Positions 46,996 through 56,318 of a DNA stretch of 64,000 bases are shown here, piece by piece. The DNA is from Pseudomonas sp. KUIN-1 (GTDB lineage: Bacteria > Pseudomonadota > Gammaproteobacteria > Pseudomonadales > Pseudomonadaceae): contig NZ_AP020337.1 in assembly GCF_009176725.1 (NCBI RefSeq), forward strand, positions 868,001-932,000, in the 5' to 3' direction. Positions within the stretch are counted from its first letter, which is position 1. Every line of letters starts with the position of its first letter. The position numbers and the translations under genes were made by a program. Below the pieces are notes generated by a model that was given only the letters and a program-made list of their open reading frames with translations, did not search any database and was not told where the DNA came from.

Positions 46996-48135
46996 ATGAA
47001 GCTTCTTGCGCCAGGTGCAAACACTGCTTTAGCTAACGCCCTCTGCACCTGGAACCTGGAGAGCGGTAAGTCTTCGGTTTTTGGTGAGTACGCAGCGGTC
47101 GCCTTGCTGGCGGTCAACGACAAGCGCCAGCCGATGGGCGATCCGGCGCTGCTGCATCAGGAACAAGGCTGGATGGAGTGGAGCGGCGGCCCTCAGGATG
47201 TTGGCTGCACGTTAAGGCTGGACAGGTTGCCGACAGGCAGTGATCGCGTGCTGCTGATGGTCTATGTCTATGCGGCCATGGGGCCGATCCGTGATATCGG
47301 CAGCCTGCACCTCAAAGTGGATGGCGACATCGAGCACCGCCTGGACCTGCGCGATAACGGCGAAGCGGCGATCATCATCGGCGAGTTTTACCAGCGCAAT
47401 GAGCAATGGAAATTCCGCGCGCTGAGCGAAGGCTCGGCGTATGGACTGTCGGCATTCGGGCGCAACATCGGACTGGACGTGGATGATCGCCATCCTCGTC
47501 GTCCGTCTGGCGGATCCTCGGGTGGTCCTCGGCATGAGTCGGCGACCGGCACGGCGTTCGTGGTCGGCCCGGCGCACGTCATGACCTGTGCGCATGTTAT
47601 CGAAGACATGGGCGTGTTCTACATCACTTCACTGGAAGGCCGTTACAAGGCCGAGCCAGTGGTCATCGACCGTCGCAATGACATCGCGCTGCTGCGCGTG
47701 CAGGGTGCGCCGCCGTTGTCTCCGGTTACATTCCGGGACGGGCAGGGCTGTGAGCCGGGTGATACCGTAGCGGTTTTGGGCTATCCACTGGCGTCCATTT
47801 CAGGTGGCGGGTTGCAGGTGACTCAGGGCGGAATCTCCGGTCTGTTCGGCCTGCACAACGATGCCAGCCTGTTTCAGTTCACGGCACCGATACAGCCGGG
47901 GTCCAGTGGCAGCCCGTTACTCGACAACGGTGGCGCGGTGATTGGCATGGTGACCTCAACCGTACCGGACGGGCAAAACATGAACTTCGCCGTGAAGTCC
48001 GCACTGTTGCTGGCCTTCCTGCAGGCGTGCCGCATCGACGCTGCGCATGCCCGCCCGGAAAGGTCGTACACCACCACAGAAATCTCGCGCACCGCTCAGT
48101 CGTCGTTATGGCTCGTTGAAGCCTCTCGCCAGTGA
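46996..48135 (+). CDS. TerD-like domain fused to trypsin-like serine protease
   Basis: A 379-aa protein. The first 165 residues resemble a TerD domain (MKLLAPGANTAL start, IIIGEFYQRNEQWKFRALSEG, AFGRNIGLDV), but the Asp-rich calcium-binding loops of canonical TerD ([13 protein letters not shown]) are absent. After a Gly/Ser linker (170-180) there is a trypsin-like domain with His200 (CAHVI), Asp229 (RRNDIALLRV) and Ser304 (PGSSGSP). There is no signal peptide, so the protease would act in the cytoplasm. AGGGAGG lies before the start. It could process another product of the locus; that is inference. Confidence 0.87.
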   Translation: MKLLAPGANTALANALCTWNLESGKSSVFGEYAAVALLAVNDKRQPMGDPALLHQEQGWMEWSGGPQDVGCTLRLDRLPTGSDRVLLMVYVYAAMGPIRDIGSLHLKVDGDIEHRLDLRDNGEAAIIIGEFYQRNEQWKFRALSEGSAYGLSAFGRNIGLDVDDRHPRRPSGGSSGGPRHESATGTAFVVGPAHVMTCAHVIEDMGVFYITSLEGRYKAEPVVIDRRNDIALLRVQGAPPLSPVTFRDGQGCEPGDTVAVLGYPLASISGGGLQVTQGGISGLFGLHNDASLFQFTAPIQPGSSGSPLLDNGGAVIGMVTSTVPDGQNMNFAVKSALLLAFLQACRIDAAHARPERSYTTTEISRTAQSSLWLVEASRQ

Positions 48136-48201
48136 AGTCGGTGTTGCCTGCCTGATCCGCAGGCGTCAGGGGCTGCGGCCCCGTTAATCAGGAATTTATC
48201 G

Positions 48202-49335
48202 ATGGACAGCAGCGCAGCTTTTTCCAACCCTACAAAGCTTCGTGCTGATCTGCTTCGTGGTCGCCTCGATGTCAGCGTCGATTCGTCGACCATCGCTCCG
48301 GATTCACTGTTCGGCTTCGCCGAGCGGCGTAATCCCAAGCGCGCGTTTCTCTTCGTGTCCCGAGTGTTGGGACGCCACATCCCTGCGCGCCCGAGCGTGA
48401 TGCTGAAGAGTTTTCAGGACCTGGCGCACAAGATCCCCGCAGATCTGCCCGGCCCGGTGCTGGTCATCGGCATGGCCGAAACGGCTGTCGGACTCGGCGC
48501 CGGCGTACACCGTGCCTATAGCGCAACGCGCGCGGATGCCCTGTACATGGTCAGCACGCGCCATCCGACCGGCAGCGCACTGTTCGCCCGCTTTGAAGAA
48601 GAGCACAGCCATGCCAGCGCACACCTGATCCACCTGCCCGTTGATCCGGCGTTACGCGAGATGATGCTCGGCGCGCGTTCGCTGGTGCTGGTCGATGACG
48701 AGGCGTCGACGGGCAAGACCTTCATCAATCTGCATCAGGCGCTGGTCGATGCCGGGTTGAGCAAGCTCGAGCGGGTGGTGACCTGCGTGCTCACCGACTG
48801 GTCGGCGGGCGCGGTCAGTACCTCGATGGGCGCAGTGGCAGAACAGGTCTCGCTGCTGCAAGGCTCGTACTCCTTTGATGAAGACCTAAGCGCGCCGCTG
48901 CCGGAGATGCCGGAAGTCGGCACCGTTGCCATGGGTGACTGGCCGCTGGTCACTGCCAATGACTGGGGGCGCATGGGTGTGCTGTCGGTGGCCGATACGC
49001 TGGCACCGGGTATTACCGTCAAAAAGGGCGAACGCATTCTGGTGGTTGGCACCAGCGAATTCGTCTGGCGTCCGTTCCTGCTCGCCGAGCGTCTGGAGAA
49101 GGCCGGAGCCGACGTGCATTTCAGTTCCACCAGCCGTTCACCGATTGCACTCGGCCACGCCATCGACCATGCGCTGTCGTTCTCCGACAACTATGGCCTG
49201 GGCATCCCTAATTTCCTCTACAACGTGCGGCCGGGGCAGTTCGACCGGGTGCTGATCTGTACCGAAATGCCAAGGCAGGCCGTGCCTGCCGAGCTGATCG
49301 AAGCACTGAACGCCGAGGTCATCTGCGATGAGTAA
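48202..49335 (+). CDS. Phosphoribosyltransferase-like protein with C-terminal TRSP domain
   Basis: A 377-aa protein. The PRPP-binding motif of type I phosphoribosyltransferases is clear (SLVLVDDEASTGKTFIN, about residues 154-170), preceded by VLVIGMAETAVGLG. The C-terminal half (ILVVGTSEFVWRPFLLAERLEKAG to LICTEMP) matches the TRSP domain that accompanies these enzymes. It overlaps the HAD gene by eight bases. Expected chemistry is transfer of a phosphoribosyl group to a base-like acceptor. Confidence 0.82.
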   Translation: MDSSAAFSNPTKLRADLLRGRLDVSVDSSTIAPDSLFGFAERRNPKRAFLFVSRVLGRHIPARPSVMLKSFQDLAHKIPADLPGPVLVIGMAETAVGLGAGVHRAYSATRADALYMVSTRHPTGSALFARFEEEHSHASAHLIHLPVDPALREMMLGARSLVLVDDEASTGKTFINLHQALVDAGLSKLERVVTCVLTDWSAGAVSTSMGAVAEQVSLLQGSYSFDEDLSAPLPEMPEVGTVAMGDWPLVTANDWGRMGVLSVADTLAPGITVKKGERILVVGTSEFVWRPFLLAERLEKAGADVHFSSTSRSPIALGHAIDHALSFSDNYGLGIPNFLYNVRPGQFDRVLICTEMPRQAVPAELIEALNAEVICDE

Positions 49336-50086
49336 CGACCGCCCGCTGATCTTCGTCGATCTGGACGACACGCTTTTCCAGACTGCCCGCAAAACGCCGA
49401 CTGACATTGAAAAACACGTTGCGACGCTGGACATCACTGGCAATGCCAACGGCTACATGACCAACGTGCAGAAGTCGTTCGCGCACTGGCTGCTGGCGCA
49501 TTCCGAAGTGGTGCCGGTGACGGCGCGCAGTGTCGAGGCTTACAGCCGGGTCAAACTGCCGTTCACCTCAGGCGCGATCTGCTCCCATGGTGGCGTGATG
49601 CTTGATGTCATGGGGCGGCTGGATCATGACTGGAACGAGCAGATGAAACGGACCCTGGCCAGCTACCAGTCGCGCCTGCATGAGCTGTCGGCGACGACAC
49701 TGGCGATCGGTCAGGAGCTGGGGTTTTCACTGCGCGGCTGGGTGGTCGAAGAGGCGCAGCTGTTCCATTACGTGGTGACCAAGCACAACGAGAGCGATGA
49801 CCGCATCCTCGGCAAAGTGCTGGCCGAAGTGCAGGCGCGGGGCTTGCTCGACGGCATGCATATCCACGGCAACGGCAACAATCTGGCCTTCCTGCCCGAG
49901 GGGCTGGCCAAGCGTTACGCAGTCCAGGAGTGGCTGCGGCGCGACAAGGCGATCAATGGCGAACGCCCGGTGCTCGGTTTTGGCGACAGCATCACCGATC
50001 TGGGTTTCATGGACGAGTGCCACTGGTGGGCGACACCTGCCCGCAGTCAGTTGGCGAAAATGTTTGTCGGAGCAGCGCATGAGTGA
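49328..50086 (+). CDS. HAD-superfamily phosphatase
   Basis: A 252-aa hydrolase with motif I DLDDT (Asp11-x-Asp13, FVDLDDTLFQ), motif II in VVPVTARS and motif IV GFGDSITDLGFMDEC. It resembles sucrose-phosphatase/Cof-type HADs. Eight-base overlaps with both neighbours show a coupled operon. It probably dephosphorylates an intermediate made by the PRTase-like enzymes. Confidence 0.83.
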   Translation: MSNDRPLIFVDLDDTLFQTARKTPTDIEKHVATLDITGNANGYMTNVQKSFAHWLLAHSEVVPVTARSVEAYSRVKLPFTSGAICSHGGVMLDVMGRLDHDWNEQMKRTLASYQSRLHELSATTLAIGQELGFSLRGWVVEEAQLFHYVVTKHNESDDRILGKVLAEVQARGLLDGMHIHGNGNNLAFLPEGLAKRYAVQEWLRRDKAINGERPVLGFGDSITDLGFMDECHWWATPARSQLAKMFVGAAHE

Positions 50087-51173
50087 TCCCGTTCACGGGC
50101 TCGATACGGTCGGCAGCGGCAGTTACCTGCACGATGATGTGCATTTTCTGTTGCGCGGCGTGGCGCTGCAGACCACCAGCGTCGAGGAGAAGGAACGCCT
50201 GATTCAGACGCGACAGAAGCACTATTCGGAAATGATCAGCGAAGAGTCGGCCCCCAGCGCAGCTCACAAGGCGCTGTATGAGCGGGCGCTCGAGCAGAAC
50301 GGTGCGCGCATGGCCGACGATGTACAGGCCCTGGCCCAGGCGCTCGCCCGCGAGTGCGCAGGCGCTGAAATCATTCTGGTGTCGTTCGTGCGCGCCGGTC
50401 TGCCGCTGGGTGTGCTGTTGCGGCGGGCGCTGATCGATCTGGGTCGCGAAGCGCACCACTACGGCATCAGTATCGTCCGTGATCGCGGCATTGATACGGT
50501 GGCGCTTGAAGCCATCATTCAGGCCCACGGTGCGCAGAACATCGTGTTCGTCGACGGCTGGACCGGCAAGGGCGCGATATCGGGTGAGATCCGTCGCAGT
50601 CTGGCGGGCGATACGCGCTTTCCGGATCAGCCACGGCTGGTGGTGCTGGCCGATCCGTGTGGCAGCGCCTGGCTGGCAGCGTCGGCAGAGGACTGGGTGA
50701 TTCCGTCCGGCATTCTCGGCGCCACGGTGTCGGGTCTGGTGTCGCGCTCTATCTGGCCGACGGACGGCGGGCTGCACGGTTGCGTGGTGTACGAGCAGTT
50801 GCTGGACCACGACGTCACGCAGTCTTTTATTGAACAGATCGACAGCCAGCGTCGTCAAAACAGTTCTACGCTCACACTGACACCCTGGACGCTGCCTCAG
50901 CGAACCGAACTCAAGGCCGCCGCATCACAGGTGGTCGACCGTCTGGCCGAGCGCTTCAGGATCAATAACTTCAATCGCATCAAGCCGGGCATTGCCGAAG
51001 CCACCAGAGCGGTCATGCGCCGCGTGCCGGATCATGTACTGGTGCGCAACCTGGCTGACAGCGACGTGCAATTGCTGTTGCACCTGACCGAAAAAGCGGG
51101 GATTCCCGTCGAAGAAGTGGGCGATCTCCTGGGGCCCTATCGGGCCGTGACCATCATTCGGAGTCTGAGCTAA
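50079..51173 (+). CDS. StiP/PRTase-like protein with C-terminal Pelota-type domain
   Basis: A 364-aa protein. The region IILVSFVRAGLPLGVLLRRAL and IVFVDGWTGKGAISGEI is typical of the second phosphoribosyltransferase-like family of Ter loci, also named cysteine protease StiP in some databases. The C-terminal 90 residues (INNFNRIKPGIAEATRAVMRRVPDHVLVR to YRAVTII) match a Pelota-type RNA-binding domain. The start at 50079 overlaps the HAD gene by eight bases, and its stop overlaps the next ATG (TAATG). Whether it transfers ribose phosphate or acts as a protease is unresolved. Confidence 0.8.
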   Translation: MSDPVHGLDTVGSGSYLHDDVHFLLRGVALQTTSVEEKERLIQTRQKHYSEMISEESAPSAAHKALYERALEQNGARMADDVQALAQALARECAGAEIILVSFVRAGLPLGVLLRRALIDLGREAHHYGISIVRDRGIDTVALEAIIQAHGAQNIVFVDGWTGKGAISGEIRRSLAGDTRFPDQPRLVVLADPCGSAWLAASAEDWVIPSGILGATVSGLVSRSIWPTDGGLHGCVVYEQLLDHDVTQSFIEQIDSQRRQNSSTLTLTPWTLPQRTELKAAASQVVDRLAERFRINNFNRIKPGIAEATRAVMRRVPDHVLVRNLADSDVQLLLHLTEKAGIPVEEVGDLLGPYRAVTIIRSLS

Positions 51174-52123
51174 TGGCCTTATTCTCGCCTTATGCGCTGG
51201 GGGCAACGCTGTACATGCCCGCGACCCGGGACGACATCGTCGATGTGGTGTTCGGTGAAAAGATTCCCGAGCTGCGTTCGCTGGTTGTCTGTCTGGAAGA
51301 CGCCGTGGCACTGACCGATGTCGACACGGCACTGATCAATCTTCGTCAGGTACTCACCCGTATCCGCGATCATGGCGGTCGTCCGGCCAACGGTCCGCTG
51401 CTGTTCGTGCGTCCCAGAGACGCGGCGATGGCGCGAATTCTCAACGACTGGCCGCTGACGGCGCACGTCGACGGTTTCGTTGTTCCCAAGCTCTCGCTGA
51501 AAAGTCTGACGAGCTGGGAGCAGGCCGTCACCAACCCGGCGCTGGCGTTGATGCCTACACTGGAAACTCCGGAGGTGTTCAATCCGGCAGCAATGGTCGA
51601 GCTGGGGGAAGCCTTGAAGGCCAGCCTGTACGAGCGGATCATTGCGCTGCGCATCGGAGGCAATGACCTGATGGGCTGTCTGGGGCTGCGCCGCAATCCG
51701 GCCATGACCCTGTATTCGACGCCAATGGGGTATGTCATCCCCATGCTGGCAGGCGTCATGGGGGCGCAGGGCTTTGCGCTCACCGCACCGGTCTTCGAGC
51801 AACTGGCCACTCCGGACATTCTGCAGCATGAGCTGGCGCTGGATATTACCAATGGATTGGTCGGCAAAACGGCAATTCACCCCTCGCAGGTCAATATCAT
51901 TCAGAATGCGCTACGCGTCAGTCTGGAGGACATGAACTCCGCCCGGATGATTTTGAACTCTGTGGCGCCCGCAGTGTTCAAGTACAACGATGCGATGTGT
52001 GAACCGGCTACCCACTATAAATGGGCAACCCACATCATGGAGCGCGCCAAATGGCATGGAGTGTTATCCGCACCCGCTTCGATCATGGATGCCAGCATTC
52101 GACTCGCTGAGGCAGTTAGCTAG
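51173..52123 (+). CDS. HpcH/citrate-lyase-like TIM-barrel aldolase
   Basis: A 316-aa protein of the C-C bond lyase family. Diagnostic blocks: LYMPATRDDI, LVVCLEDAVALTDVD with the metal-binding acids, LLFVRPRD, and KTAIHPSQV near the C-terminus. The substrate is unknown. It is coupled on both sides (TAATG with the preceding gene, one base from the following). Confidence 0.85.
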   Translation: MALFSPYALGATLYMPATRDDIVDVVFGEKIPELRSLVVCLEDAVALTDVDTALINLRQVLTRIRDHGGRPANGPLLFVRPRDAAMARILNDWPLTAHVDGFVVPKLSLKSLTSWEQAVTNPALALMPTLETPEVFNPAAMVELGEALKASLYERIIALRIGGNDLMGCLGLRRNPAMTLYSTPMGYVIPMLAGVMGAQGFALTAPVFEQLATPDILQHELALDITNGLVGKTAIHPSQVNIIQNALRVSLEDMNSARMILNSVAPAVFKYNDAMCEPATHYKWATHIMERAKWHGVLSAPASIMDASIRLAEAVS

Positions 52124-52870
52124 ATGATAGAACCTGACCTTCAAAACGCAGGACCCGATCTTGAGCCTGTAGGGCCCGACCTTGAAATCGAAGTGGAACA
52201 GCGCCTGCTGGCGGTCTTCGATTTCGACGGGACCATTACCCGCCATGACAGCTTTGTCCCGTTTCTCAAATTCGCCTTCGGGCAACGTGCCTTTTCGGTG
52301 CGCATGGCGCGGCTGGTGCTGCCCAGCATCGGCTACCTGGCCAAGCGCCTGACCCGTGATGAACTTAAGGGCCGTCTGATCAAGGCTTTTCTGAGCGGTG
52401 TTGAAGTGCAATGGCTGCAACAAAAGGCCGAAGCTTTCTGCCAATCGCACTGGAAGCGCCTGATGCGCCCCGCAGCGCTGGAGTCCATCGCCGCTGAAAT
52501 CGAGAAGGGCGCCATTGTCACGCTTTGTTCAGCATCGCCTGCTATGGTCCTGCGACCCTTCGCTGATCGTCTGAAAGTAGAGCTGATCGGTACCAACCTG
52601 GAAGTGATCGACGGCAGGTTGACCGGTTTGATCGAAGGCAGCAACTGCCGTTGCGACTCGAAAGTTGCACGCCTGGAGAGTGTCTACGGGCCACTGACCC
52701 AGTTCCGGGTTCGCGCCTGGGGCGACACCCGGGGTGACCACGAATTGCTCGCCGCTGCTCAGGATGCGCACTGGCGTTTGTTCCATCCGACGTGGCGTCG
52801 AGGCCGCTATAAAGGCCCCGTTAACGCCAAGTTACACAATCCTGATGGCAAAGACGGGCCAACACGGTAA
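52124..52870 (+). CDS. HAD-IB (SerB-like) phosphatase
   Basis: A 248-aa hydrolase with motif I FDFDGTIT (Asp33-x-Asp35), motif II LCSASPAMVL and motif III/IV WGDTRGDHELL. The first 25 residues hold a threefold PDL-based repeat (EPDLQNAGPDLEPVGPDLE) that may be a recent extension. It is the last gene of the biosynthetic module, 46 bp before terZ. Confidence 0.85.
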   Translation: MIEPDLQNAGPDLEPVGPDLEIEVEQRLLAVFDFDGTITRHDSFVPFLKFAFGQRAFSVRMARLVLPSIGYLAKRLTRDELKGRLIKAFLSGVEVQWLQQKAEAFCQSHWKRLMRPAALESIAAEIEKGAIVTLCSASPAMVLRPFADRLKVELIGTNLEVIDGRLTGLIEGSNCRCDSKVARLESVYGPLTQFRVRAWGDTRGDHELLAAAQDAHWRLFHPTWRRGRYKGPVNAKLHNPDGKDGPTR

Positions 52871-52916
52871 GGCTGTAACACTTTTATCCGAAATCCAACG
52901 TCACATGGAGCGAAAA

Positions 52917-53510
52917 ATGGCACTCACTTTGGCAAAGAACCAGACGATCTCACTCGAGAAAACTGCTGGTACAGGCCTCAAGAAAGTCAGCATGGGACTT
53001 GGATGGGACCCTGAAAAAGCCAGTGGTTTCTTCGGAAAATTGCTCGGTGGTGGCGGTGGCGACATCGACCTTGATGCCTCGTGCATCATGCTTGACGCCG
53101 CCAAAGGGCGCCTCGATCTGGTCTGGTTTCGCCAGCTGCAATCGCTTGACGGTGCCATTCAGCATTCGGGTGACAACCGGACCGGCGAAGGCGCGGGCGA
53201 CGATGAAACCATCAGCGTCGATCTGGAAAAACTGCCTGCCAACGTCAAATACCTGGTGTTCACCGTCAATTCGTTCACCGGTCAGAATTTCGAAAAAGTC
53301 GCCAATGCCTACTGCCGTATTGTCGATCTGGGCAGCCGTAATGAACTGGGCCGCTTTGATCTGTCCGAAAAAGGCCAGCACACCGGCGTTGTGATGTCCT
53401 ACCTGACGCGCACGCCATCGGGCTGGAATTTCACCGCAGTAGGCCAGGTCACCAACGGTCGCACTGCTGATGATCTGGTCGAGCTGGCGATCGGGGCTAT
53501 ACGCGTATGA
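52917..53510 (+). CDS. terZ: Tellurium resistance protein TerZ
   Basis: A 197-aa TerD-family protein with intact calcium-binding features: DIDLDASC and [13 protein letters not shown]. It carries the glycine-rich insertion GFFGKLLGGGGGD and the C-terminal NGRTADDLVELA seen in TerZ. A GGAG site precedes the ATG at 52917. It overlaps terA by four bases (ATGA). It starts the terZABCDE series. Confidence 0.88.
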   Translation: MALTLAKNQTISLEKTAGTGLKKVSMGLGWDPEKASGFFGKLLGGGGGDIDLDASCIMLDAAKGRLDLVWFRQLQSLDGAIQHSGDNRTGEGAGDDETISVDLEKLPANVKYLVFTVNSFTGQNFEKVANAYCRIVDLGSRNELGRFDLSEKGQHTGVVMSYLTRTPSGWNFTAVGQVTNGRTADDLVELAIGAIRV

Positions 53511-54730
53511 CCCAACTTGTCCCGGGCGCCAACGCGCCGGTCGCTGCCGGTCCGCTGACGGTGGAAATTATTTACTCTCCGCTCGCGGACGCGGATATCG
53601 ATGTGTCTGCGTTCCTGCTGACCAGTTCGGGCAAGGTCCGTGGCGATCAGGACATGTGTTTCTACGGCCAGAAAAGCGTGAACGGCGGTGCGTTGCAGCA
53701 GACGGAAGCCTCAGCCGGACGCGCGGTATTCAGTCTTGACCCGAGCCGTCTGGATTCGGTCATCGAGAAGGTTGCCCTGACGGCGACCATCTATGAGAAC
53801 AAGGCCAGTTTCGGCAGCGTGTCACGCCTGGCATTGAGCATCACCGGCGGTATCGAAGCCGATATCCCGACCAGCGGCATGAAAGAAACCGCGCTGATTC
53901 TGGGCGAGTTCTACCTGCGTCAGGGTGCCTGGAAATTCCGTTGCGTGGCCCAGGGTTTTGCCGGCGGCCTTGAGCCGTTGGCGAAAAACTTCGGTGTTGA
54001 AGTCGCTGCGCCGCAGGATCAGCCTGCACCTGCACCTGCACCTGCACCTGCACCTGCACCTGCACCTGCACCTGCACCTGCACCTGCACCTGTTCCCGCG
54101 CCTGCACCGAAGTCGACCGTCAGTCTGAGCAAGATCACGCTCGACAAGACCCGTGCGTCGATCAGCCTGGAAAAATCCAGTGCCGGTTTCGGTGAGATTC
54201 GGGTCAACCTGAACTGGAACCGTCGTAACGACAGCAAGGGCGGCGGCTTCTTCTCTATGAAGAAGAGTAATGCCATCGACCTTGATGTAGGCTGCCTCTT
54301 CGAAATGCAGGACGGTCTCAAAGGCGCTGTTCAGGCGCTGGGCAACTCGTTCGGTTCGCTCAACACCGAGCCTTTCATCAAGTTGATGGGCGATGACCGT
54401 ACCGGCTCGATCAGCGACGGTGAGTGGCTGCATATCAATGGCGCGCACTGGAGCAAGATCCGTCGCATTCTGGTCTACGCGTTCATCTATGAAGGTGCGC
54501 CGAACTGGAAGGAAACCGACGGGGTGGTCACCATTCACGCGCCGGGCCAGCCGCCCATCGAGGTTCGCCTCAATGAAGAGGGCGGTCGTCAGGGCATGTG
54601 TGCCATTGCCCTGCTGGAAAATGACAACGGTGCGGTCAAGGTGACGCGTCGCGTGGATTTCCACAACGGCCACAGCAACATGGATAAAGCCTACGGCTGG
54701 GGCATGCGCTGGGCTGCCGGTTCCAAGTAA
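53507..54730 (+). CDS. terA: Tellurium resistance protein TerA with two TerD-like halves
   Basis: A 407-aa protein. The N-terminal half (1-165, VEIIYSPLADADIDVSAFLL, LILGEFYLRQGAWKFRCVAQGFAGGLEPLAKNFGVEV) and the C-terminal half (from about 203, VNLNWNRRNDSKGG) are both TerD-like, and the first lacks most calcium-binding acids. They are joined by a Pro-Ala repeat linker encoded by the hexamer tract at 54023-54088. Its place between terZ and terB fits TerA. Confidence 0.87.
   Translation: MTQLVPGANAPVAAGPLTVEIIYSPLADADIDVSAFLLTSSGKVRGDQDMCFYGQKSVNGGALQQTEASAGRAVFSLDPSRLDSVIEKVALTATIYENKASFGSVSRLALSITGGIEADIPTSGMKETALILGEFYLRQGAWKFRCVAQGFAGGLEPLAKNFGVEVAAPQDQPAPAPAPAPAPAPAPAPAPAPAPVPAPAPKSTVSLSKITLDKTRASISLEKSSAGFGEIRVNLNWNRRNDSKGGGFFSMKKSNAIDLDVGCLFEMQDGLKGAVQALGNSFGSLNTEPFIKLMGDDRTGSISDGEWLHINGAHWSKIRRILVYAFIYEGAPNWKETDGVVTIHAPGQPPIEVRLNEEGGRQGMCAIALLENDNGAVKVTRRVDFHNGHSNMDKAYGWGMRWAAGSK
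54023..54088 (+). repeat. Hexamer microsatellite (CCTGCA)11 in terA
   Basis: Eleven exact tandem CCTGCA units encode Pro-Ala repeats in the inter-domain linker. Slippage would add or remove two residues at a time without shifting the frame, so linker length is probably variable between strains. Confidence 0.95.
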
Positions 54731-54781
54731 ACAATACCGTGGTATTTCTGGGCTGGCTGTGCCGCCTCATGGGAGATAGAC

Positions 54782-55231
54782 ATGCTGGACTGGTTGAAAA
54801 CAAACGCAACAGCTGCTCGCGACAAGCTGGCTTCGGAAGTCTCGAAGTTCAAGAATCGCGAATTCATGGAGGCTGTGGTTTCCGGCTGTGCTCTGGTATC
54901 GGCCGCAGACGGTGATATCAGCTCCAGTGAAAAGCAGAAAATGGCCGGCTTCATTCAGAACTCTCAGGAACTGAAAGTTTTCGACATGAAGGACGTCATC
55001 CAGGGCTTCCAGGAAGCCTGCTCCAAGTTCGAGTTCGATTTTGAAATTGGTCGCGCCGAGGCCTTGAAAACCATCGGCAAGATCAAAAAGAAAGAAGATG
55101 CTGCCCGTTTGCTGGTGCGCGTCTGCTGTGCTATCGGTGGCGCCGATGGCAGCTTCGATGAGAAAGAGCGGGAAGTCTGCCGCACGATCTGTCGAGAGCT
55201 TGGCCTCAACCCGTCCGATTTCGACCTGTAA
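54782..55231 (+). CDS. terB: Tellurite resistance protein TerB
   Basis: A 149-aa all-helical protein with the TerB metal-binding pattern: ALVSAADGDISSSEK in the first helix pair and CAIGGADGSFDEKEREV in the second, each giving Asp/Glu ligands. TerB associates with TerC at the membrane. Spacing is 51 bp from terA and 25 bp to terC. Confidence 0.93.
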   Translation: MLDWLKTNATAARDKLASEVSKFKNREFMEAVVSGCALVSAADGDISSSEKQKMAGFIQNSQELKVFDMKDVIQGFQEACSKFEFDFEIGRAEALKTIGKIKKKEDAARLLVRVCCAIGGADGSFDEKEREVCRTICRELGLNPSDFDL

Positions 55232-55256
55232 TTTTTACCCTAAGGAACGCAGTTAA

Positions 55257-56291
55257 ATGGAAAGCACCTCTCTAGGCTTCCCTCCACTCACGATGGCGGT
55301 TTTCGTCGGTCTGGCCGTTACGGCCATGGCTATCGACATGTTTTCCCACCGGGGAAACAAGCCAATCACCCTCGCGCAAGCCTCGGCGTGGTCGATTTTC
55401 TGGGTCGCCATTTCGCTGGCGTTTGCCGGTTTCCTGTATGTCCAGCACGGCTCTGAAGTCGCCACGCTGTTCGTGACCGGTTATGCGCTGGAAAAAGTGT
55501 TGAGCGTCGACAACCTGTTCGTGTTCATGGCCTTGTTCTCCTGGTTCAAGATTCCGGATGGCCTGCGCCACCGCGTTCTGTACTGGGGCATCATCGGCGC
55601 CATCGTCTTCCGCGGCATTTTCGTCGCCATCGGTACCGGCTTGCTGGCGCTGGGTCCATGGGTCGAAGTGGTGTTTGCGGTCATCGTTGCCTGGACAGCC
55701 ATCATGATGCTCAGGGCGGGCGATGACGACGACGAAGAAGTCGACTACTCGCAACACATGGCTTATCGCTTCGCCAAGAAGCTGTTCCCGGTGTGGCCAA
55801 AACTGCACGGCAGCAACTTCTTCGTCAGTCGCTCGGTGCTGGAGCAGGAAGTCAAAAAGCCTGAAAACGCCGGTATCACGCTGGCGGCCAAAGGCGCTCT
55901 GTTCGCGACCCCGCTGTTCCTGTGTCTGGTTGTGGCGGAAATCTCCGACGTGCTGTTCGCGTTCGACTCCGTGCCTGCAATCATCGCCGTAAGCCGCGAG
56001 CCGCTGATCGTATTCTCGGCCATGCTCTTCGCGATTCTTGGTCTGCGTACCTTGTATTTCGTACTTGAAGCCCTCAAACGTTACCTGGTGCATCTGGAGA
56101 AAGCGGTTATCGCCTTGCTGTTCTTCATCGCCGTCAAACTGGGCCTGAACGCAACCAACCACCTGTTCCATCACGGTTACGAGATCAGCGCCAACACCAG
56201 CCTGCTGGTGGTAGTCGTCGTATTGATCATCGGTATCGTTGCAAGCCTGCTCTTCCCGGGCAAAGACGAATCCGCGGAAGAAAAAGCGTAA
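55257..56291 (+). CDS. terC: TerC integral membrane protein
   Basis: A 344-aa polytopic membrane protein. About seven hydrophobic helices are visible. Signature acids lie within membranes: ALEKVLSVDNLFVF and VAEISDVLFAFDSVPAI. TerC proteins have been linked to metal export, mainly manganese. Start: AAGGAA precedes the ATG. Confidence 0.94.
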   Translation: MESTSLGFPPLTMAVFVGLAVTAMAIDMFSHRGNKPITLAQASAWSIFWVAISLAFAGFLYVQHGSEVATLFVTGYALEKVLSVDNLFVFMALFSWFKIPDGLRHRVLYWGIIGAIVFRGIFVAIGTGLLALGPWVEVVFAVIVAWTAIMMLRAGDDDDEEVDYSQHMAYRFAKKLFPVWPKLHGSNFFVSRSVLEQEVKKPENAGITLAAKGALFATPLFLCLVVAEISDVLFAFDSVPAIIAVSREPLIVFSAMLFAILGLRTLYFVLEALKRYLVHLEKAVIALLFFIAVKLGLNATNHLFHHGYEISANTSLLVVVVVLIIGIVASLLFPGKDESAEEKA

Positions 56292-56318
56292 ACACTGGAT
56301 AAAGGAGATAAACGAATC

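Noticed and set aside
52734..52916. Upstream extension of terZ
   Set aside because: It overlaps the HAD-IB gene; the start at 52917 has a GGAG site and the family N-terminus MALTLAKNQ.
54019..54321. Leftward frame with a long Gly-Ala repeat
   Set aside because: It is only the complement of the CCTGCA repeat in terA, with no independent coding evidence.
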